64,000 nt of DNA from positions 372,001-436,000 of the forward strand of contig NZ_NBYY01000009.1 in the NCBI RefSeq assembly GCF_002464935.1, read 5' to 3'. The stretch's first letter is position 1. The number at the start of each line of letters is the position of its first letter. The stretch is from Candidatus Enterovibrio escicola (GTDB taxonomy: Bacteria > Pseudomonadota > Gammaproteobacteria > Enterobacterales > Vibrionaceae). A program made the translations under genes and the position numbers. Below, one piece after another: positions 1 through 10,618 of the stretch. Under the pieces are notes generated by a model, which was not told the origin of the DNA, did no database searches, and was given only the letters and a program-made list of their open reading frames with translations.

Positions 1-99
1 AACCAGATTCAAGCTGACAAAATGGGCGTGGTTAAAGCTATTTTATGTGTAGACGGCCAGACCGTTGAATTCGACGAAGTCTTGATCATCATCGAGTAA
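1..99 (+). CDS. accB: Biotin carboxyl carrier protein of acetyl-CoA carboxylase, C-terminal end (partial)
   Basis: The last 32 codons and the TAA stop of AccB are present; the gene starts upstream of the window. The visible peptide (NQIQADK...[11 protein letters not shown]) matches the final hammerhead strands of the biotinyl domain. The biotinylated lysine of the family's EAMKMMN motif would lie only a few residues before the first visible codon. AccB carries CO2 on biotin from AccC to the AccAD carboxyltransferase. accC begins 12 bases after the stop, so the two genes form the usual accBC operon. Confidence 0.95.
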   Translation, partial: NQIQADKMGVVKAILCVDGQTVEFDEVLIIIE

Positions 100-111
100 T
101 TAAGGACAACT

Positions 112-1458
112 ATGTTAGATAAAATTGTCATCGCTAATCGCGGTGAAATTGCGCTTCGTATTTTACGTGCGTGTAAAGAGCTCGGTATCAAAACCGTGGC
201 AGTTCATTCAACAGCAGATCGTGAACTTAAACACGTACTGCTCGCCGACGAATCAATTTGTATCGGATCAGCATCAAGCATTCAAAGCTACTTGAACATT
301 CCACGTATCATCAGTGCAGCAGAAGTCACAGGCTCAGTCGCTATTCACCCAGGTTACGGTTTCTTATCAGAAAACGCTGACTTTGCAGAACAAGTTGAAA
401 GGTCCGGCTTTATTTTCATCGGACCTCGAGCCGAAACCATTCGTTTAATGGGTGACAAAGTATCAGCCATCAGCGCAATGAAAAAGGCGAACGTACCGTG
501 TGTTCCTGGTTCAGATGGTACACTGGACAACGATGAATTAAAAAACAAAACCTTCGCAAAGCGAATTGGCTACCCAGTTATCATCAAAGCTTCAGGTGGC
601 GGTGGTGGGCGTGGCATGCGTGTAGTACGTTCTGATGGTGAACTTACCCACGCAATTGCCATGACTCGAGCTGAAGCGAAAGTTGCTTTCGATAATGATG
701 TTGTTTACATGGAGAAATTTCTAGAAAACCCTCGTCACATTGAAATTCAGATTTTGGCTGACGGGAAAGATAGAGCAATTTCCCTCGGTGAACGTGACTG
801 CTCAATGCAGCGTCGTCACCAAAAGGTGGTCGAAGAAGCACCCGCATTAGGTATTACAACAGAAATGCGCAAATATATAGGTGACCGTTGTTGCCAAGCG
901 TGTATCGAAATTGGGTATCGTGGCGCTGGTACATTTGAATTCCTATATGAAAACGGTGAATTCTACTTTATCGAGATGAACACCCGTATTCAGGTTGAAC
1001 ACCCTGTGACCGAAATGGTAACAGGTATCGATCTGATAAAAGAACAATTGCGCATTGCGGCAGATCAACCTTTGTCATTCACCCAAGAGGATATCCAAAT
1101 TCGTGGACATGCGATCGAATGTCGTATTAACGCGGAAGATCCGGTCCGATTTTTACCTTGTCCAGGTAAGATTGAACGCTTCCATGCTCCAGGTGGTATG
1201 GGTGTACGTTGGGAATCGCATGTTTATACTGGCTACACCGTGCCTCCCTACTACGATTCAATGATTGGTAAGTTAATTTGTCACGGTGAAAACCGTGCTG
1301 TTGCCATTGCTCGCATGCGTAATGCGTTAAGCGAAATCATCATTGACGGTATTAAAACTAACGTTCCACTCCAACTGGAAATTATGAAAGATGAAAACTT
1401 CCAACATGGAGGTGCAAACATCCATTATCTGGAAAAGAAATTAGGGATCTATAAGTAA
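112..1458 (+). CDS. accC: Biotin carboxylase, acetyl-CoA carboxylase subunit A
   Basis: 448 codons, the usual AccC length. The enzyme carboxylates the biotin of AccB using ATP and bicarbonate, the first committed step of fatty-acid synthesis in the cytoplasm. The N-terminal ANRGEIALR motif, [10 protein letters not shown] at 79-88, the ATP-grasp glycine loop SGGGGGRG at 161-168 with K159, and the catalytic set K238, E276, E288, N290 and R292 are all in place. An AAGGA ribosome-binding site precedes the ATG, and the gene follows accB by 12 bases. In many gammaproteobacteria prmA follows; here only IS debris follows, so prmA is absent from this site. Intact and probably functional. Confidence 0.97.
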   Translation: MLDKIVIANRGEIALRILRACKELGIKTVAVHSTADRELKHVLLADESICIGSASSIQSYLNIPRIISAAEVTGSVAIHPGYGFLSENADFAEQVERSGFIFIGPRAETIRLMGDKVSAISAMKKANVPCVPGSDGTLDNDELKNKTFAKRIGYPVIIKASGGGGGRGMRVVRSDGELTHAIAMTRAEAKVAFDNDVVYMEKFLENPRHIEIQILADGKDRAISLGERDCSMQRRHQKVVEEAPALGITTEMRKYIGDRCCQACIEIGYRGAGTFEFLYENGEFYFIEMNTRIQVEHPVTEMVTGIDLIKEQLRIAADQPLSFTQEDIQIRGHAIECRINAEDPVRFLPCPGKIERFHAPGGMGVRWESHVYTGYTVPPYYDSMIGKLICHGENRAVAIARMRNALSEIIIDGIKTNVPLQLEIMKDENFQHGGANIHYLEKKLGIYK

Positions 1459-1652
1459 CTTGATACACAAAAAGACCTAAACGTAGTATGACTCACAATT
1501 AAATTAACCGTAATCACATCCCATGATTTTATCTTTAATTATACCTGAAGGGAAAATCATAGCATCAACGTATAGAGTTCAACGCTAGAATCTTTTTTTG
1601 CAACATGAATGAGGAAAGTGCTCATATCAAAGAGATATGCTGAATACTAAGT

Positions 1653-1802
1653 AACCTGATCTGCGCATAAAAAATGAACTAAATGCCTAAGTCGCGATCT
1701 GATCATTAAAAAACCATCTACTGCATAAGGACTTGGACATGAATAACTTAGACGTTCTTTTCGTTGATTTCGATGACTTCTGCCAGATTTTCCTCCCTGC
1801 AT
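1653..1802 (+). mobile_element. IS982-family left-end fragment
   Basis: The 5' terminal sequence of the IS982-type element that recurs through the window: inverted repeat reading acctga-ctgcgcataa, then the gatctgatcgtttaaaa-like segment and the cgatg-cgacttctgccagac segment. It is cut off at 1802 where an IS5-type end begins. No coding capacity. The 190 bases before it, after accC, show nothing recognisable. Confidence 0.75.
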
Positions 1803-1803
1803 A

Positions 1804-2446
1804 GGCGGTGTTTCCAAAATATCTGAACTAATCGTAATTCCTACGATTAGTGCATCATGGAGTTAAGAGGGAGGTGATGATGGGAAAGGCAAAGGCTAAG
1901 ATTAACAACTGGAAACAATATAATCAAGCATTAGTAAACCGTGGCTCAGTCACTTTTTGGATAAACGTCGCTTCTATTGAGGCATGGCTTTGTTTAAAGC
2001 ATCATGCTCATCGTGGCCGTGGGTTTATATTTTCGAATACCAAGATTGAAACGACACTGATGGTGAAAGGCATTTTTAAACTTCCACTTCGTAGATTACG
2101 AAGGCTTTCTCAATTCAGTTCTTACCTTGATGAATGTCCCGCTGAAATCCCCTATATACACCTGCATTAATAAATGTTCGAAGACCGTAAAAGCTAAGTA
2201 CCGTTTGCCGAGTCGAGAAGCAGTCGCCCACGTCGTTAATTATGCCACAGACCTAAAGGTATACGACAAAGGTGAATAGAAAACGCGTAAACACGGTAAG
2301 GATAAGCGACATATCGGGCGCAAATCTTATTTTGCCGTTGATGTGTCTACTTATGAGATGATTACTGTAGAAGTTAGCCTAGTTTCTGTAGGTGATAATG
2401 AGGTTTTACCTATACTGCTTAATCCATGACGACGAAAGATACTAAG
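1804..2446 (+). pseudogene. IS5-family (IS903-like) transposase relic, truncated
   Basis: The element starts with the GGCGGTGTT terminal repeat. From about 1871 it codes for MGKAKAKINNWKQYNQALVN..., the N-terminus of an IS903-type DDE transposase. The frame is broken after about residue 90 (near CPAEIPYIHLH) and continues in other frames to about 2430, where an IS982-type end cuts it off. The C-terminal catalytic glutamate region is missing, so it is non-functional. Confidence 0.85.
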
Positions 2447-3292
2447 TCAACCTCAGATCTGCATAAGCGCTTGCTTATCAAACCTAGTCATCTTGATGCT
2501 CGGCTCCTTGGGTTGAAATGAATACGCGATAAGTTCAACTATAAATCTGATACAACTACGGTGCCGAGAATGCTCGATTTGGGATATGTTTTTAGTTGAT
2601 CAAAAACGGTATCAATAACAAATCGTTTCCGGAGTACCAGGCGGTTCCAAAGTTTCATCACTTTGGTTTTCATATTCTTTTTTATACCCGTTATCAGTAT
2701 CACTCCCTTGTTTGCAAGTTCCCGCCACAATGGACCAGAGATATAACCTTTATCCCTTATCAATACCCCCAAAGCTCTGTCAGTCATTTCAGACACAGGC
2801 TTTCTATCATCCACGTCAGTCATCGTCACTTTGACTGAAATAATGCCACCTTGGTCATTGATAATGAGGTGTACGGTGAAGCTGTAGAACTACCCCATCG
2901 TTCCTTTTCCTCGTTTCACGGTACCCTTAAAGACCTGATGTCTGAAAATGCGTAAGTTGTGATAAACCTGTAGCTTGGATGCATCAACAAAGGCAAGCCC
3001 TGTCGGTTTGACCTGACGGTAAGTTAAGTAAGAGCAAAACGGAACCAGAACACCTTGCATGAACTTGAGCATTCACGTGTAGTTGACTAATTCAGGAAAT
3101 TTGTTGGTGATGCAGAGGCAAACAAAGTGGATGTAATAGGTTTTGAAGTTTCTACACTCCGATTGATGGAAAGCTATCACTATCGTCATCACTTCGCTAA
3201 CGGAGAGGCGAGAAGGTTTGTTTCTTTGTTTTATACCGGAAGAAATTAGGTATTTTCCCATGCTAGAGAGGAAAATCTGGTAGAAATACTAT
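2447..3292 (-). pseudogene. IS982-family transposase relic
   Basis: Read on the minus strand, the right-end repeat (acctcagatctgcataag) is at 2450. The remains of an IS982 DDE transposase follow: SEVMTIVIAFHQSE near the N-terminus, then GLAFVDASKLQVYHNLRI, then [11 protein letters not shown] and [14 protein letters not shown]. The gene is split over at least three frames, and its outer left end is missing beyond 3292. Non-functional. Confidence 0.85.
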
Positions 3293-3450
3293 TTGCCAAG
3301 TGAGTCTAAAACTGTGGCAACTACTAGTTGACAAACACATACGTAATTTCATCACACCAACATAATAAAATACAACCATCTCTTTGCGGGTTAGTCTCCC
3401 ATAGGTACACTGTAACCATGAATGATCTCCTTCAACCTAAACATTGCCAA

Positions 3451-5646
3451 ATGACTCCAAAAATCGCTAAAGTCGCATTACCCTTACCGTTATACAAAAC
3501 CTTTGATTACCTCATTGGCAATCATGTACCTATTGTCGGTGGACGCGTACGTGTACCCTTTGGTAAACAATGTAAAATTGGAATTGTAACTGCGCTTACT
3601 GACCAGTCTGATCTCCCACTAGAGCAACTTAAGCCAATTAATGACGTATTAGATAATACACCACTTTGGCCAACCTCTTTGTATAACCTACTCAATTGGG
3701 CAAGTCGCTATTACCAATATCCGTTTGGGAATGTGTTAACCACTGCTATGCCAGTCAGCCTAAGGAAAGGAAAGGCAGCTTTCCGTACACAAAATCGCCT
3801 ATGGAAATTAACTGATATCGGAAAAATTCAACCATTAAGTTCACTGACCAGCGCTCCAAAACAGGCACGAATACTAACTCTATTACGCAATAGCGCCATG
3901 ACGCACACTAAACTATTAGAAAATAATATCACCGCCACAGTTATAAATAAAGTAGAAAAAAAAGGCTGGATTGAAGTTGCCCAAAATGCGCATTACAAGC
4001 CATGGTCTACTCATTACAAAGTCATCGAAGATAAGCCAACATTGAATAACGAACAGGCAATGGCGGTGGCTACCATAAATGCCAATCCTAATTTTAGCTG
4101 TTACCTGATTGAAGGGGTGACAGCCTCGGGCAAGACAGAAGTATACCTCAACCTGTTAGAGCCTGTTCTCGCAAAAGGAAAACAGGCGTTAATTTTGGTA
4201 CCAGAAATTGGCCTGACACCACAAACCATTGAGCGCTTTAAACGCCGATTCAATGTTCCCGTTGAAGTCCTTCACTCAGGACAAAACGAGACAGAACGTT
4301 TAAATACTTGGCTTGCCGCTCGCGACTGCGAAGTAGCGATTATTATCGGAACCCGCTCCGCATTATTTTCACCATGCACAAATCTTGGCATCATTATTGT
4401 AGATGAAGAACATGATGTATCGTATAAACAAAAAGATAGCTTCCGCTATCACTCCCGCGACTTAGCCGTGATGCGTGGTCACAAAGAGAATGTTCCTGTG
4501 GTACTTGGCTCGGCCACACCATCATTTGAAAGCATCCATAACGTGGAAATAGGGAAATATCATCACCTTATTCTCTCTACCCGTGCCGGTAACGTTTTAA
4601 ATGCTAAACACGGTATACTCGATATTCGAGGTTTACACCTTGAGTCAGGATTATCGGCACCGCTAATATCCGAGATACGAAGACATTTAATAACAGGTAA
4701 TCAAGTGATGCTTTTTTTGAATCGCCGTGGTTATTCTCCTGCTTTAATGTGCCATAAATGCGGATGGTTGGCCTCATGCAAGCATTGTGATGCTAACTAC
4801 ACACTCCACCAGCAACCACAAAAACTTCGCTGTCACCATTGCGGCATACAATGTTCAATTCCACATCAATGTGATCACTGTGGTTCCACGCAGCTGATCC
4901 GTGTTGGGGTAGGAACTGAGCAGTTGGAAACTCACCTAGCATCCATATTTCCTGAATACAAAACTGTCCGGATCGACCGAGATAATACGCGGAAAAAAGG
5001 TGTATTGGAAGAATACCTCCATGCCATTCATAATAAGGAATATCAAATACTGATTGGTACCCAGATGCTCGCAAAAGGTCACCACTTTCCTGATGTTACG
5101 CTGGTTGCATTGGTTGATACTGACAGTGCACTCTTCAGTAATGACTTTCGCGCGCCTGAACGATTAGCCCAATTATTTATTCAGGTGGCAGGCCGTGCTG
5201 GTCGGGCAAACAAGCCTGGGATGGTTTTGCTACAAACGCACCACCCTGAGCACTTTCTGTTGCAGTCGCTCATTCACAACGGTTATAATAGTTTTTCTCG
5301 GAAAGCATTACGTGAACGTCAGCAAGCAAGTCTACCCCCATTTAGCTATTTTTGTCTTATCCGCGCTGAATCACATAAGAGTGAACTCGTCGAGCAATTC
5401 CTACAACAAGCACGGACTGTACTTGAAATTGGAGCTCTAGACGACAATAGCTGCACGGTTATGGGTCCAACACCGGCACCCCTTCATCGCCGCGCTGCTC
5501 ATTATCGATGGCAACTGATCGTTCAAACCCCAAGTCGTAGGATCCTTCAGCAAAAACTATCTATTGCACTCCACAGCATTCGACAACTACCACTGTCGAA
5601 GAAAGTACATTGGTCACTTGATATCGAGCCTCAGGACATGAACTGA
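3451..5646 (+). CDS. priA: Primosomal protein N', replication restart helicase PriA
   Basis: 731 codons from the ATG at 3451 (MTPKIAKVALPLPLYKTFDY), almost exactly the E. coli PriA length. Upstream ATGs at 3328 and 3418 would add a tail foreign to the family. PriA recognises abandoned forks and reloads DnaB. Visible features are Walker A GVTASGKTE at 222-230, the DEEHD Walker B box at 318-322, paired zinc cysteines starting near residue 434 (CHKCGWLASCKHC...CHHCG...CDHCG), and motifs GTQMLAKGHHF and QVAGRAGR. All look intact. The gene stands alone between IS relics; an IS5 end begins 14 bases after the stop. Its partner gene priB is a pseudogene elsewhere in this window. Confidence 0.96.
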   Translation: MTPKIAKVALPLPLYKTFDYLIGNHVPIVGGRVRVPFGKQCKIGIVTALTDQSDLPLEQLKPINDVLDNTPLWPTSLYNLLNWASRYYQYPFGNVLTTAMPVSLRKGKAAFRTQNRLWKLTDIGKIQPLSSLTSAPKQARILTLLRNSAMTHTKLLENNITATVINKVEKKGWIEVAQNAHYKPWSTHYKVIEDKPTLNNEQAMAVATINANPNFSCYLIEGVTASGKTEVYLNLLEPVLAKGKQALILVPEIGLTPQTIERFKRRFNVPVEVLHSGQNETERLNTWLAARDCEVAIIIGTRSALFSPCTNLGIIIVDEEHDVSYKQKDSFRYHSRDLAVMRGHKENVPVVLGSATPSFESIHNVEIGKYHHLILSTRAGNVLNAKHGILDIRGLHLESGLSAPLISEIRRHLITGNQVMLFLNRRGYSPALMCHKCGWLASCKHCDANYTLHQQPQKLRCHHCGIQCSIPHQCDHCGSTQLIRVGVGTEQLETHLASIFPEYKTVRIDRDNTRKKGVLEEYLHAIHNKEYQILIGTQMLAKGHHFPDVTLVALVDTDSALFSNDFRAPERLAQLFIQVAGRAGRANKPGMVLLQTHHPEHFLLQSLIHNGYNSFSRKALRERQQASLPPFSYFCLIRAESHKSELVEQFLQQARTVLEIGALDDNSCTVMGPTPAPLHRRAAHYRWQLIVQTPSRRILQQKLSIALHSIRQLPLSKKVHWSLDIEPQDMN

Positions 5647-5659
5647 ACGCATGTCATAC

Positions 5660-6024
5660 GGCGTTATTTCCCCAACATCTGAACTAATGGCAATTCCTAC
5701 GATCAGATCATCATGGAGTTCAGTGGAAGGTGATGATGGGACAGGCCAAAGCCATGATCAGCAACTGGAAATAATATAATCAAGCATTAATAAACTTGGG
5801 CTAAGTCACTTTCTGGATAAACGTCACTGCCGTTAAGGTATGGCATTATCCGAAGCATCACGGTCATCGTAACCGTGAGTTTATATTTACCTATACCGAA
5901 ATTGAGACGGCACTGCGGGTAAAAGATATTTTCAAGCTCCCACTTCGTGCGTTAAGAGGCTTTTTCAATTTGGTTTTTACGTTGATGAATGTCCCGCTGA
6001 AATCCCCTACATACACTTGCATTA
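5660..6024 (+). pseudogene. IS5-family transposase relic, 5' part
   Basis: It begins with a decayed ggcgttattt terminal repeat just behind priA and carries the N-terminal third of the IS903-like transposase reading (start near 5733, NWK-YNQALIN-G, HGHR-REFIFTYTEIETALRVK), with in-frame stops. It ends where an IS982 right end joins at about 6025, at the same internal site (after the CISK codons) seen in other broken IS5 copies. Confidence 0.8.
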
Positions 6025-6980
6025 CCCTCAAACCTGTATAAGCACTTGCTTATCAAACCAAGTCATCTTGATACGCGGTTTCTTTAGTTGTAATGAATAC
6101 GCGATAAACCCCCAACAAATTGACCATAAAGCTCATATAATTACGATGCCGAGAATACTCGATTTGGGAGATGTTTTTAGTTGTCAAAAACGGTTTGAAT
6201 AAGAAATGGTTTCCAAAGTATCAGGCAGTCCCAAAGTTTTATCACTTTGGGTTTAATATTCTTTTTTATACCCGTTATTATCTCAGTCAAAGTGACGACA
6301 GCTAACATGGATGATAGGAAGCTTGTTTCAGAAATGACTGACGAACTTTTGGGGTGTTTATGGTGTTTATAAGGAGACTAAAGATTATATCTCTGGCCCA
6401 TTAAAGCAGGAACTTGCAGACAGGGGAGTGAAACTAATACCACCTTGATCATTGATCATAAGCTGTAATTTGAAGCCGTAGAACCACCCTATCGTTCCTT
6501 TTCCTCGCTTCGAGGTACATCGATGTCTAAAAATGCGTAGGTTGTAATAAATCTGTAGCTTGAACGAATTAACGAAGGCAATCCCTGACGGTGAGTGAGG
6601 TAAGAGCAAAACAGAACAAAACCAAAACACCTTGCATGAACTTGAGCATTCACGTGTAGTTGACTAATTTAGGAAATTTGTTGGTGAGATGGTGGCAAAC
6701 AAAAGTGGATGTAATAAGTTTTAAAGTCTTGACATCCCGATTGATGGAAAGCTATCACTATCGTTATCACTTTGCTAACGTAAGAGGCGATAAGGCTTGT
6801 TTCTTTGTTTGATACCGGAAGAAATGAGGTGTTTCTCCCATGCAGGGAGAAAAGGTTTGGAAGATGTCGTCAACAGCGTCTAAGTTATTCATGCTAAAGT
6901 CCTTATGCAATCAATAGTTTTTTTAAACGATCAGATCACAACTTTGGCATTTAGTTCATTTCTTATGCGCAACTCAGGTT
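6025..6980 (-). pseudogene. IS982-family element relic with an internal inversion
   Basis: Both outer ends are present: a decayed acctgtataagcacttg at 6033 and gcgcaactcaggt ending at 6980. The transposase is minus-strand except for about 6278-6430, which reads on the plus strand (TANMDDRKLVSEMTDELLG...LKQELADRGV). That block is flipped in place between TTATC-type and GATAA-type sequences. Many stops and frameshifts; non-functional. Confidence 0.85.
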
Positions 6981-7059
6981 AGCTATATGTCGGTAAGTTT
7001 AGCTTGGTGGGGAGTAAGATAAAAATGAGATATGATCAAATCTGGTGTACAACTTCCAG

Positions 7060-7990
7060 AGCAGTATCCTGATGATTGACGTTTCTTGCATGACTGTCAT
7101 TTCTAAATTTCACGCCTTTGATAATATCTGAGAGTAATTTAAAGCTTCGCTAGCCTACGCCAGTTAACCTTAGCGTTACAAACATTGATTCAATGGGGTT
7201 TATCGTTCGCATATGTATCCAGTGCTCGGTGGAAAATCGTGAAATACCCACATTTCAACTTTGTTTTTGATCCGGTATTCCGCTGTTTTGGGACATTGAA
7301 CACCATATCGTATTTCAAACTGTCTGAAGGCTTTCTGTACCCATCAATAACGAACGGCTAGCACTTCCTTGCGACTGGCATCATCGACGCCGATGACAAC
7401 AAGCAGGCAAAGCTTGTCATCCATCTTAACTTTGCAGTAAATACCATCGGCCAAAATGTAGATATTCCACAGTTTACTTAGGTTGCGCTTACACCACTGG
7501 TCGCATTCTGCTTCCCACTGCTGCTTGAATCGAGAAACACTGTTTGCTGACAACCCCTTGACTTGCTTACCTAAGAGCAATTCTAGGGCTAGCTGCATAT
7601 CGCCCGTAAAGATCCCACGCAGATAAAGCCAAGGGATAAGCTCTTCTATGTTTTTGGTTCGCTTGAGATAGGGCGGAACCAATGTGCTGTTGAACTTGAT
7701 CCCACTCCCTGTTCTATCTCGAATCTTTGGGACTTTGACGGTAATGTCGCCAAATCCAGTTTGTAGGTGCCGCTCAGGCAAATGGCCATTGCAAACCACT
7801 CCCTGCTTTCCATTAGCTTGGAGTGATGTAAAATCATTGTGCATGGATTGAACCTCGGCTTCTATAGCTTAAACCAGCAACTGCCTTTCGCCTTATTTCA
7901 GCAGTTCATTAAGCGGGTTTTTTAGTTTATGAAACTCGGTAACGCTATGATTATTGTTCATGCGGTGTATTCTTTATTGGTTGTTAATCT
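7060..7990 (-). pseudogene. IS256-family transposase relic
   Basis: The longest open stretch, 7344-7844 on the minus strand (166 codons), encodes MHNDFTSLQANGKQGVVCNGHLPERHLQTGFGDITVKVPKIRDRTG... through DGIYCKVKMDDKLCLLVVIGVDDASRKEVLAV. This is the Mutator-type IS256 transposase core with its first catalytic Asp. N-terminal codons lie upstream to about 7930, and a decayed C-terminal region runs down to about 7060. The full-length frame is broken, so it is dead. It is nevertheless the longest uninterrupted transposase reading in the window. Confidence 0.85.
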
Positions 7991-8039
7991 GGCTAGATAA
8001 ATCAACATGTTACACCGCATTATTCCCTACCCATACATC

Positions 8040-8421
8040 AGAAATCACTATAGCTCGATAAAAACTAAAGGGAACTAGAACATTTTGCATCAACTTAAGC
8101 ATCTCTGTATAGAGGATCAAATCAGGAAATTTATCTGTTAGGTGACGGCAGTAAAAGTACATTTAATACGTTTTAAAATCACGAAATCTAGGCTGATAAT
8201 AAAGATATAACAATCGTTATTGATTTCACTGATTGAAAAGCGAGACGGTTTATTTTTTGTTCTAAACTCTAAAATTAAGTATTTTTCCCAAGTAGGAAGG
8301 AAAACCTGACAGAAAGTGTCGATATCAATCGAAAGCAGCGTTTAAATTATTTTGCTAACGTTCTTTTGCGACTGATAATTTTGTTCAAACTGGCAGACCG
8401 AGACTTACGCATAGTTCAGGT
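8040..8421 (-). pseudogene. Old, diverged IS982-family left-half relic
   Basis: The stretch aligns piecewise with the 5' half of the IS982 elements: the atttaatacgttttaaaatc, gaggaaggaaaacctgacagaaa and gcgactgataattt segments, ending gcatagttcaggt at 8421. It is clearly more diverged than the other copies. The hexamer TAATTA directly follows its end, as with several other copies. No usable frame. Confidence 0.65.
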
Positions 8422-8446
8422 TAATTAACAATGTGTTAGATCACGC

Positions 8447-8470
8447 AAAGAGACCATATGGTCTCTTTTT
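8447..8470. terminator. Orphan rho-independent terminator hairpin
   Basis: A perfect hairpin (AAAGAGACC, loop ATAT, GGTCTC) followed by TTTTT. It works on paper in both directions. No intact gene lies immediately upstream on either strand, so it probably belonged to a gene now lost between priA and dsbD. Confidence 0.7.
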
Positions 8471-8478
8471 CTGGCTTA

Positions 8479-8616
8479 TGCATTCAATAAGTTGAATGGT
8501 TCGTTAGTATAACTTGCAATCAAGTTGTTTACTATTACAAGTATCATGTGTCCTAACAGGATTTGGTAACCATGAAAAATTTATTGTTAAATAGAAACCA
8601 ACTTATTAAACACATG
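8479..8616 (+). mobile_element. MITE copy A (~140 bp, IS1-like ends)
   Basis: A short non-coding element with terminal inverted repeats near ATGCATTCAATAAGTTG and CAACTTATTAAACACAT. Its interior segments gttcgttagta, aacttgcaa-caagttgt, tcctaacaggatt and ccatg-aaaattt are shared with copies at 19272, 38703 and 55878. It lies directly upstream of dsbD. The ends match those of the IS1-family element at 41191-41969. Confidence 0.8.
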
Positions 8617-8716
8617 ATCTCTTTATTGCAACTTGTTATGAGCGGGATCTCTTTGGAAACCAATTTTGTCTTTCTCTAGTCTCAATAATAAATTCAATTT
8701 CAAGGTATTACCTATT

Positions 8717-10543
8717 ATGATGAAGATCATGTCGACATCCAGTTTTCGATTATTTACTTTTTTTACGCTTGCTCTGTTTAGTGTGTTACACGTACATGCT
8801 AAATTCACCCTATTTAATTCACCTACCTTTTCCATCAAGAATGTACCCACTTTTGTGACAGTTGATCAGGCATATCCATTTAGCTTTAGTCAGCAAGGTG
8901 ATCGGGTCTACCTCGATTGGCAAGTTACACCTGGATACTACCTGTATCAAAATAGAATTGAGATTATCGCCAGCGATGATGCGAAAATTGGTGCATTAGA
9001 AATGCGCCAAGGGCAACTTTATGAAGACGAATTCTTCGGTAAGATGCGACTCTACAAGAAAAAACTAACAGTCACTGTTCCTATTATTTCTGCCACGAAC
9101 AATTCGACCTTAAGTGTTACTTACCAAGGTTGCGCAGAAACGGGATTTTGTTACCCATCCAAAAGGGTTGATGTGCCGTTAATAACAAGAGATGCAGATT
9201 CGTTGATAGCAACAGCCATACCATCTGTCACATCGGCTTCAATGTCATTGGTATCAAAAATATCAGATCTGGTCAGTCAGCAGGTAAACGTTGGTAATCT
9301 GGCTGATAATTGGTGGCAACCCCTATTGTTTTTAGGATTTGGTCTTGGTCTTTCCTTCACACCATGCGTACTACCAATGTATCCAACCTTGGCAGGAATT
9401 GTACTTGGTTGTGGTAAGAAAACCCACAGACAGACTTTCTCTTTATCAATGTGGTATGTGCAGGGAATGGCACTCACTTACACCTTACTTGGATTGGTTG
9501 TTACTTTTGCTGGTATGCAATTTCAGGTTGCTTTTCAACACCCCTATGTATTGGTTGGTATAAGCACGACGTTTATATTACTGGCGATGTCGATGTTTGG
9601 ATTGTTCACTTTGCATCTTCCTTCCTTTTTACAAATCAAGTTGAGTCAACTCAGTAACCAACAGTCTATAGGGAGTAACCTTGGCATATTTACTATGGGT
9701 GCAATTTCTGGCCTTATTTACTCGCCATGCACCACCGCTCCGCTATCTGGTGCGTTACTGTATATCGCCCAAAGTAGTGATCTACTGACTGGTACCGTTA
9801 CTCTTTATTCTCTCGCTATCGGTATGGGTATCCCTCTAATCATCACTACTATGTTCGGTAATAAGTTACTTCCAAAATCTGGGGATTGGATGGATAAAGT
9901 TAAAACATTCTTTGGCTTTGTGTTACTTATGGTTCCGTTGTTGATGTTTGAACGTTTGCTGTCAAAAGAGAGCAACATCTTGTTGTGGTCAGGATGGCTA
10001 TTTGCTGTACTGAGTTGGTTGTATCATGTCAGTCGAGGATTGAAACCAAGTAAGTTGGCTAGTACCTGTGCGATCCTTGCCATTATTGGATTCAACATAT
10101 GTACGGCGTATACTTATAACAAACTGTTTTCGAAATCAGAAATTGACATATCCACACGAGGTGTGGACTTTATTCGTATACAGTCAATCGACGATCTTAA
10201 TCGAGAGTTAGCGTCTGCAAAGCAAGCTGGAAAACCTGTGATGCTAGATTTCTATGCTGACTGGTGTATTTCATGTAAAAAGTTTGAGAAGTATACGTTT
10301 CAAAATAATTGGGTTGTAACAAAACTGAAATACTTTGACTTTGTATTACTGCAATCGGATGTCACCGAAAACCGTCCACAAGACATTAAATTACTGATGT
10401 ACCTCAACGTGAATGGGCTGCCTAGTTTAGACTTTTGGGATGTAGCAGGCAATGCCTTACCACGGGCACGTCTCACAGGTTTCGTGGATGCATCCTCTTT
10501 CCTTCTGCATCTTAACCAAAATAACCTAATGGAAGCAGAATGA
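8717..10543 (+). CDS. dsbD: Thiol:disulfide interchange protein DsbD
   Basis: 608 codons from the ATG at 8717, with an AAGG 11 bases upstream. The frame is open back to 8666, but that adds residues ahead of a good signal peptide (MMKIMSTSSFRLFTFFTLALFSVLHVHA). DsbD passes electrons from cytoplasmic thioredoxin across the inner membrane to periplasmic DsbC, DsbG and CcmG. All three cysteine pairs are visible: CAETGFC in the periplasmic alpha domain, FTPCVLP with YSPCTTAP in the membrane beta domain, and WCISCK in the C-terminal thioredoxin-like gamma domain. About eight hydrophobic segments lie between. The usual neighbours cutA and aspA are absent; IS debris flanks both sides. Intact. Confidence 0.95.
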   Translation: MMKIMSTSSFRLFTFFTLALFSVLHVHAKFTLFNSPTFSIKNVPTFVTVDQAYPFSFSQQGDRVYLDWQVTPGYYLYQNRIEIIASDDAKIGALEMRQGQLYEDEFFGKMRLYKKKLTVTVPIISATNNSTLSVTYQGCAETGFCYPSKRVDVPLITRDADSLIATAIPSVTSASMSLVSKISDLVSQQVNVGNLADNWWQPLLFLGFGLGLSFTPCVLPMYPTLAGIVLGCGKKTHRQTFSLSMWYVQGMALTYTLLGLVVTFAGMQFQVAFQHPYVLVGISTTFILLAMSMFGLFTLHLPSFLQIKLSQLSNQQSIGSNLGIFTMGAISGLIYSPCTTAPLSGALLYIAQSSDLLTGTVTLYSLAIGMGIPLIITTMFGNKLLPKSGDWMDKVKTFFGFVLLMVPLLMFERLLSKESNILLWSGWLFAVLSWLYHVSRGLKPSKLASTCAILAIIGFNICTAYTYNKLFSKSEIDISTRGVDFIRIQSIDDLNRELASAKQAGKPVMLDFYADWCISCKKFEKYTFQNNWVVTKLKYFDFVLLQSDVTENRPQDIKLLMYLNVNGLPSLDFWDVAGNALPRARLTGFVDASSFLLHLNQNNLMEAE

Positions 10544-10618
10544 CTGATTGCCACCATACTTTATTCTTTCGGAAGAGCCACGAATTGGAGGGATCTAACT
10601 CTTACCTACAATTTATGT

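Noticed and set aside
3328-3450. Upstream start extending PriA by 41 residues
   Set aside because: The added peptide has no family match and the 3451 start gives the standard PriA length and N-terminus.
7957-8024. Inverted repeat ATGCGGTGTA...TACACCGCAT as an attachment or regulatory site
   Set aside because: It lies at the edge of the IS256 relic and no partner copy was found; it is probably element-end sequence or chance.
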